The notes beneath the pieces were generated by a model that saw nothing but the letters and a program-made list of their open reading frames with translations, was not told the DNA's origin and ran no database searches. This document shows, one piece after another, positions 60,301 to 64,000 of a DNA stretch of 64,000 bases (position 1 is its first letter; each line of letters starts with the position of its first letter). Where the stretch lies: NCBI RefSeq assembly GCF_963675165.1, contig NC_087390.1:818501-882500 (forward strand). The letters run 5' to 3'. The translations under genes and the position numbers were made by a program. This DNA comes from Halichondria panicea (Eukaryota; Porifera; Demospongiae; Suberitida; Halichondriidae).

Positions 60301-63300
60301 GCATACAGACGACTATAGTGATCAATTGGGAACGACACTGTACAAGCCTGGTTTATAACTATTGCAAATTGCATGCGTATACACATGTTCTCTCCTTTGT
60401 GAGTCATTCGTTTGCGCTCTACATGTGTATGTGTACATGTACATGTATAAATACGATATGTATAGTATCTCAGGGTTCTAGCTAGCAGAAAAAGAAAGGA
60501 GGGAGGTTATTTGATTCCTCATAAACTTCTATACACAATGTACATGTAGCTACTTAGATTGCTATTGGTTTGGCTCATTCGCAAAGGTTTTTCGCTATGT
60601 GGTATAAATAAGGAGGCAGAAAAGAGGGTGCCTAATAATCGAAACAGGGTGCCACGCCCCTTTAATGATAACCCTGGTTGCTATCCTGTACTCACATAAG
60701 TGCAGATCTCCTCCGCAGGTTCACACTCACACAGGCGGCCACGGTATCTGTTTCCCTGAGGGGACATACCGCAGTCACACTCTTCGTTACAGCACATACC
60801 ACGACCTACAGAAATAATATATAAATATTGAGTCAAATCACATAATCACTTTATATATAGTGGGTTCTTTTCGGGAGGCACTCAATTTTCGCAGATTGCT
60901 CAAACTAAACATTTCGAGGATTTATTTTTGAGGATTGTGGTTCAAATGACCACACCCCTACAGTAGAGAGGTTTCAATACCGGATGTAAACCAAGTTTTC
61001 GAGGCATTAAATTTTCGTGTTTCCTTGAAAACCTTGAAAATTTGAGTGTCTCGAAAATAAACCAGCTATATACTGTATGCTCTGAAGACTTATCTGACTG
61101 ACTGTAACCATTAAATACTGATATACTGTAATATTAATGGACGTTTTGGGAGCAACCTTTTATACACAGAGGTGACCTTTGTTAACCTAGCCTGAGGGAT
61201 TGTTTTGTACATAAACTGAACTGAAAGCGTATAATAATAATACATGTAGCTGTTACATACCGTATTACTAGAATATTTTGCGAATGAGCCAAATCAGCAG
61301 AAAATTTGACCCTTTGCTATCTAACTATTGCATTCTGGCAAGGATCGTGTGTATTTACTAGTAATAATTTAGGTTTTGCGACTTTTATTGTTGCAAATTG
61401 ATCAACTATCGCAAAGTTTGCAAATGTTTGATGCTTGCAAAACATTCTAGTAATACGATAATAAATACACTTGGCCTTTCTTCAAGGGTGGCCATTAGGG
61501 GGGGTCCACTAGGGGGGTCCACTAGGGGGGGTCCACTGTACATGTACGTATTTTAGTGCATATCCCTAATCTCAAATAAAAACATAAGAATGACTTAATT
61601 GGTTGAATCCTACTGCACCATAAAATAATGAGAGTGTTTGTTGATACAATTAAACTGACCAGAGCAGATTTCATTATCATTTTCGTCCGCCATGCACATA
61701 ACTGAAAAAGTATCGCATTCACAAGCAGTTCCAAAAGTGCCGGGTGTCCTATCACAGTTACACGCACAATCGCAATCCCCTCGTCCAGAGCACATCTGGT
61801 TGCCGAAAACAGAGCCACCCAGCCTGAGGGGAAAACAAGCGAGCTAGGACTAATCGTAATAATAATAATGTCCATTTTTTGTAACACCAACTAGCAATTA
61901 ACGGTTGATATGAAGGCCAGGCAGCAAATCATCATCTACACACAAAATATCCACCTCTTCGGCCTAGTTTCCTACCAAATTTGTAAGTATGAGGATTGAA
62001 AAAATAGTCACCATTTAGAAAATGCTGGGCACGCACTGAAAATGGTGTACAGAACAACTTCTCAACTACAATCTCTATAATCATGGACAAACCCTGCTCC
62101 CTAACAGTGTATATTATTATAAGACACATTCATAATTTATAAGCCATACAGAGAATGATAACTCACGGGCAATTGTTAGCTCCTCCGCCATTGTTGGGGT
62201 CGATGATTAGACTGCAGTTGGTGCCACAGTATGGTTCATTGCACACACACACACCGCAGGAGAAGGCACCATTACCAGAGCACCGAGCAGCATTTTCAAC
62301 CTATGTACAGCGGAGGGGGGGCGGGTTGTACAAGCTGGCAATTACATAATCATTATAATTCTCATACAAATACACAGCACACACACCAACGTACCTCATC
62401 TTCCTCACAGTTACACTAGCACACACCCACACCACACACACCCACGTACCTCATCTTCCTCACAGTTACACTAGCACACACCCACACCACACACACCCAC
62501 GTACCTCATCTTCCTCACAGTCACACTGGCACACACCAAACACTGTTACAGTGAAAGTTCCGAAAGCTCTCGACTCAAAAAGTAGCCTGAAACACAAAAA
62601 ATAAATATAAAACCACTTCAGTGACAAGGTGCTAACGATAACACCGCCTAGGAAAGGCAATGAGTGATAATTCATCACTAATGTTATTCATTGCAAATTT
62701 CCTAAATTAAGATTTCATAGTAGCGGAGTTCGGACAGGGTCAAAAGGTCACTAATGAATCATCACGTGAGCTTATGTTTTGTGAAGTAAATATGCAAGTG
62801 TGACTGCTTTTCGCGCCCTGACTCTTAGCCCCTTCATGTTACTGCTGCTGCAAATTAGTTACATGTACTACTTGCGCCCCTCCTGAAAAATCGTGCAGTG
62901 CCTAAAAGGGATGACCTCACACAAACTTCGTAGTTCTGTCATGTCAAAATGACCTTTAGAAAGTAGGAGCTACTGTACTGTAGAGTGAATGTACAGCTCA
63001 TACATGTAAGCATATATACACAACTCCACGTACAGACATAGTTACGTCATAGCCTCATGCCAGAGGAGGTTGGTCACGAAGCAAAAATTAAGAATGACAT
63101 AGTCTTTATGAACTTTGAACCTACTTTACCAAGCTCTTTTCTAGCCAGCAGGCCACCTTTTTATTCTGGGAACAAGAGTACTCATCCTAATGTACTCTTG
63201 AAATTACCGTATTACTAGAATGCATGTTTTGCGAGGATCAAACATTTGCAAATTTTGCGAGGGTTGATCAATTCGCAATAATAAAATCCGCAAAACCTAA

Positions 63301-63803
63301 ATTATTACTAGTAAATACACACGATCCTTGCCAGAACGCAATAGTTAGATCGCAAAGGGTCAAATTTTCTGCTGATTTGGCTCATTCGCAAAGGTTTTTC
63401 ACCAGCAAAATATTCTAGTAATACGGTACTCATTTCGCTCATTTGCAAAGGTTTTTTACCAGCAAACTACATTACACTCACACTCTTGTCTCTCCATTGC
63501 CCAGTTCATTACAATTGTTGAGAGTTACAGAGACAGTGAAAACGGCCGTCTCGTCAAGTTGTACCCCGTCACATCCGTTGCCATTCATTGTCAAATTGGA
63601 CCTAGGGAGGGAAAAGGGCAATCCAGTGGATGGAGGGAGGGGGGGGCTTTCCCCCAAAATTTTGTAGAAGAATAATGATATCTACATTAGTACTACATCA
63701 GACATTTGTAATAATTTACCCTGCTGGACACATTGGAGTGATTGTGATGCTAAACTGATCTGATGGATTAAGTTGTTCAAGAATGATTTCTCTAAGCAGC
63801 CTC

Positions 63804-63837
<34 letters not shown>

Positions 63838-64000
63838 CGTGTGTGTGTGTGTGTGCGTGTATGTGTGTGTGTGTGTGCGTGTGTGCGTGTGTGTGTGTGT
63901 GTGTGCGTGCGTGCGTGTGTGTGTGTGTGTGTGTGTGCGTGCGTGTGTGTGTGTGTGTGTGTGTGTGCCCAATTACCCTGTATTCATCTTCGATAGTGTT
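57310..64000 (-). CDS. Integrin beta chain, divergent (beta-3 of the cluster), partial
   Basis: C-terminal two-thirds of a third beta chain; the PSI and most of the beta-I domain lie beyond the right edge. Exons in phase: 63976->64000, 63720-63802, 63482-63601, 62505-62586, 62167-62300, 61660-61823, 60696-60805, 60104-60193, 59402-59597, 58724-58867, 58113-58231, 57529-57585 and 57310-57378. Hybrid-domain strand [13 protein letters not shown], cysteine-rich EGF units ([32 protein letters not shown]), a membrane helix ([17 protein letters not shown]) and a tail [19 protein letters not shown] with NPLY followed by NVAY in place of the second NPxY. The membrane exon is 119 nt as in beta-2 and the next is 57 nt, supporting common origin. 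Stalk and beta-tail exons are strongly diverged from the other two. Confidence 0.9.
57630..57815. repeat. C-rich tandem repeat, about 31-bp unit
   Basis: About six copies of a unit made of ATTCTTCCACACTCTCC and a variable C tract, in a beta-3 intron. The proline-rich and glycine/glutamate-rich ORFs here are artefacts. Confidence 0.85.
58439..58652. repeat. Long inverted repeat, arms about 100 bp
   Basis: From AGAGAGTATCGAACGTAGGC to its complement ending at 58652, with CTTGGAATTTGCACTCC/TGCAAATTCCAAG near a small loop. An imperfect hairpin of about 214 bp in a beta-3 intron. Probably a foldback transposon; a small-RNA precursor is possible but unsupported. Confidence 0.7.
60855..61078. mobile_element. 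MITE related to 6319-6596
   Basis: Shares GAGGCACTCAATTTTCGC, GATTGCTCAAACTAAACAT and GACCACACCCCTACAGTAGA with the element at 6319, but the last unit is single here. Ends have decayed. Confidence 0.65.
61258..61460. mobile_element. MITE, TACCGTATTACTAGAA family
   Basis: TACCGTATTACTAGAATATT on the left and AACATTCTAGTAATACGATA on the right. Internal sequence is inverted relative to 40947 and 63205. In a beta-3 intron. Confidence 0.75.
62391..62530 (-). repeat. 55-bp tandem triplication of an exon/intron boundary
   Basis: The 3' end of beta-3 exon 62505-62586 (GTGAGGAAGATGAG) together with its GTACGT donor is present three times at a 55-bp period, with junctions at 62505, 62450 and 62395. 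The two outer junctions keep the donor, but reading through to them meets a stop. Confidence 0.8.
63205..63427. mobile_element. MITE, TACCGTATTACTAGAA family
   Basis: TACCGTATTACTAGAATGCA on the left and TATTCTAGTAATACGGTA on the right, TA-flanked. An almost intact member. Confidence 0.8.
63803..63967. repeat. TG/CG microsatellite
   Basis: TG repeat with scattered GTGCGTG variants in a beta-3 intron, directly next to the acceptor of exon 63720-63802. Confidence 0.9.

Overview
The window is nuclear DNA of an early-branching animal, most likely a demosponge. The evidence is typical GT-AG multi-exon genes, metazoan-only families (integrin alpha and beta chains, a receptor tyrosine kinase), an animal-type tRNA-Pro and a dense load of MITE-like and foldback elements. 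The sponge assignment is an inference from the style of the receptor ectodomains and gene compactness; no marker gene proves it. All exon models were built by hand from splice sites, reading phase and homology between paralogues.

Layout, left to right. (1) Minus strand, 1-10312: the 5' part of an integrin alpha gene (signal peptide and first beta-propeller blades; it runs off the left edge), with a tRNA-Pro(AGG) inside one intron. (2) Plus strand, 10625-18131: an eleven-exon TEX10/Ipi1 orthologue (946 codons), divergent from the integrin alpha with only 312 bp between the two start codons. (3) Minus strand, 18305-39077: three tandem paralogous receptors, all transcribed leftward. Receptor A (18305-26513) is a complete 1090-codon receptor tyrosine kinase. 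Receptors B (28025-30697) and C (34729-39077) share its ectodomain, membrane segment and first cytoplasmic exon but replace the kinase with a short tyrosine-containing tail. C carries a 2-nt frameshift. (4) An integrin beta cluster: beta-1 on plus (40394-47391, 21 exons), beta-2 on minus (48121-56663, 21 matching exons, one apparent 1-nt frameshift) and a more divergent beta-3 on minus (57310 to beyond the right edge). The labels 1-3 are positional only.

Together these genes look like an adhesion and tyrosine-signalling neighbourhood: one alpha chain and three beta chains within 64 kb, next to receptors whose tails carry SH2- and SH3-type docking peptides. TEX10 is a nuclear ribosome-biogenesis factor and appears to be a bystander.

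Introns and spacers are filled with non-autonomous transposons: TA-flanked MITE families with TACCGTAT-type ends, a family of foldback elements beginning TAGCCTCG with 9-bp target duplications (Mutator-like by structure, as small as 47 bp), a nested 1.9-kb TA-flanked element, a hAT-like element, one LINE 3' remnant, and long TG microsatellites. Paralogous introns give natural empty sites that confirm some insertions. Small tandem duplications at exon/intron boundaries recur in three genes.
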